Shown: piece by piece, positions 6,011 to 6,043 of the stretch
Layout of the letters: each line of letters starts with the position of its first letter
How positions within the stretch are numbered: the first letter of the stretch is position 1
NCBI GenBank assembly: GCA_017556885.1
Contig: JAFYLV010000042.1
Location: forward strand, 1-6,043
Source of the DNA: Clostridia bacterium
Lineage (GTDB): Bacteria; Bacillota; Clostridia; Oscillospirales; QAMX01
Direction: 5' to 3'
DNA length: 6,043 nucleotides
Translations under genes and position numbers: made by a program
Notes under the pieces: generated by a model
What the model was told of the DNA's origin: nothing
Seen by the model: only the letters and a program-made list of their open reading frames with translations
Database searches by the model: none

Positions 6011-6043
6011 ATGGCAATTAGCGAAATTATTACCAAAGGAAAC
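6011..6043 (+). CDS. def: Probable peptide deformylase, first 11 codons only
   Basis: Only MAISEIITKGN is visible before the window ends. This fits the usual start of bacterial peptide deformylases (M-A-I-x-x-I-x-x-x-G), and def directly follows priA in most Firmicutes. The enzyme removes the formyl group from the N-terminal methionine of new proteins. No catalytic motif lies inside the window, so the call rests on the short N-terminus, the strong ribosome binding site and gene order. Confidence 0.75.
   Translation, partial: MAISEIITKGN

Overview
The window reads as a stretch of bacterial chromosome from a Clostridia-type Firmicute, probably a fairly GC-rich gut lineage such as Oscillospirales. 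This rests on the yicC-remA-gmk-rpoZ-priA-def gene order, which is the conserved Firmicutes order, on clear GGAGG ribosome binding sites, and on the protein sequences. The species assignment is inference. All recognised genes lie on the + strand and are packed tightly, with gaps of 0 to about 40 bases, two start/stop overlaps and no visible terminator, so they look like one operon or two fused transcription units.

Left third (1-1507): the 3' end of a DUF5685-family gene, then a short J-domain protein with a TPR-like middle and a cysteine-rich tail, then a small polytopic membrane protein. These three are co-directional and nearly contiguous. None has a function I can name with confidence, and they are the least explained part of the window. 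The DUF5685 fragment carries an aspartate-rich helix pattern that resembles the second Asp-rich motif of squalene/phytoene synthases.

Right two thirds (1530-6043): housekeeping genes. They are yicC/yloC (endoribonuclease), remA (DNA-binding regulator, DUF370), gmk (guanylate kinase), rpoZ (RNA polymerase omega), priA (replication restart helicase) and the first 11 codons of a probable def (peptide deformylase). In Bacillus subtilis and many relatives coaBC sits between rpoZ and priA. Here it is absent and priA begins 7 bases after the rpoZ stop.

The genes link RNA turnover, nucleotide supply, transcription, replication restart and protein maturation. I found no mobile element, CRISPR array, RNA gene or pseudogene. 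No stretch over 300 bases lacks a gene. The most useful leads are the uncharacterised DUF5685/J-domain/membrane trio, the coaBC absence and the nearly identical translation starts of rpoZ and def.
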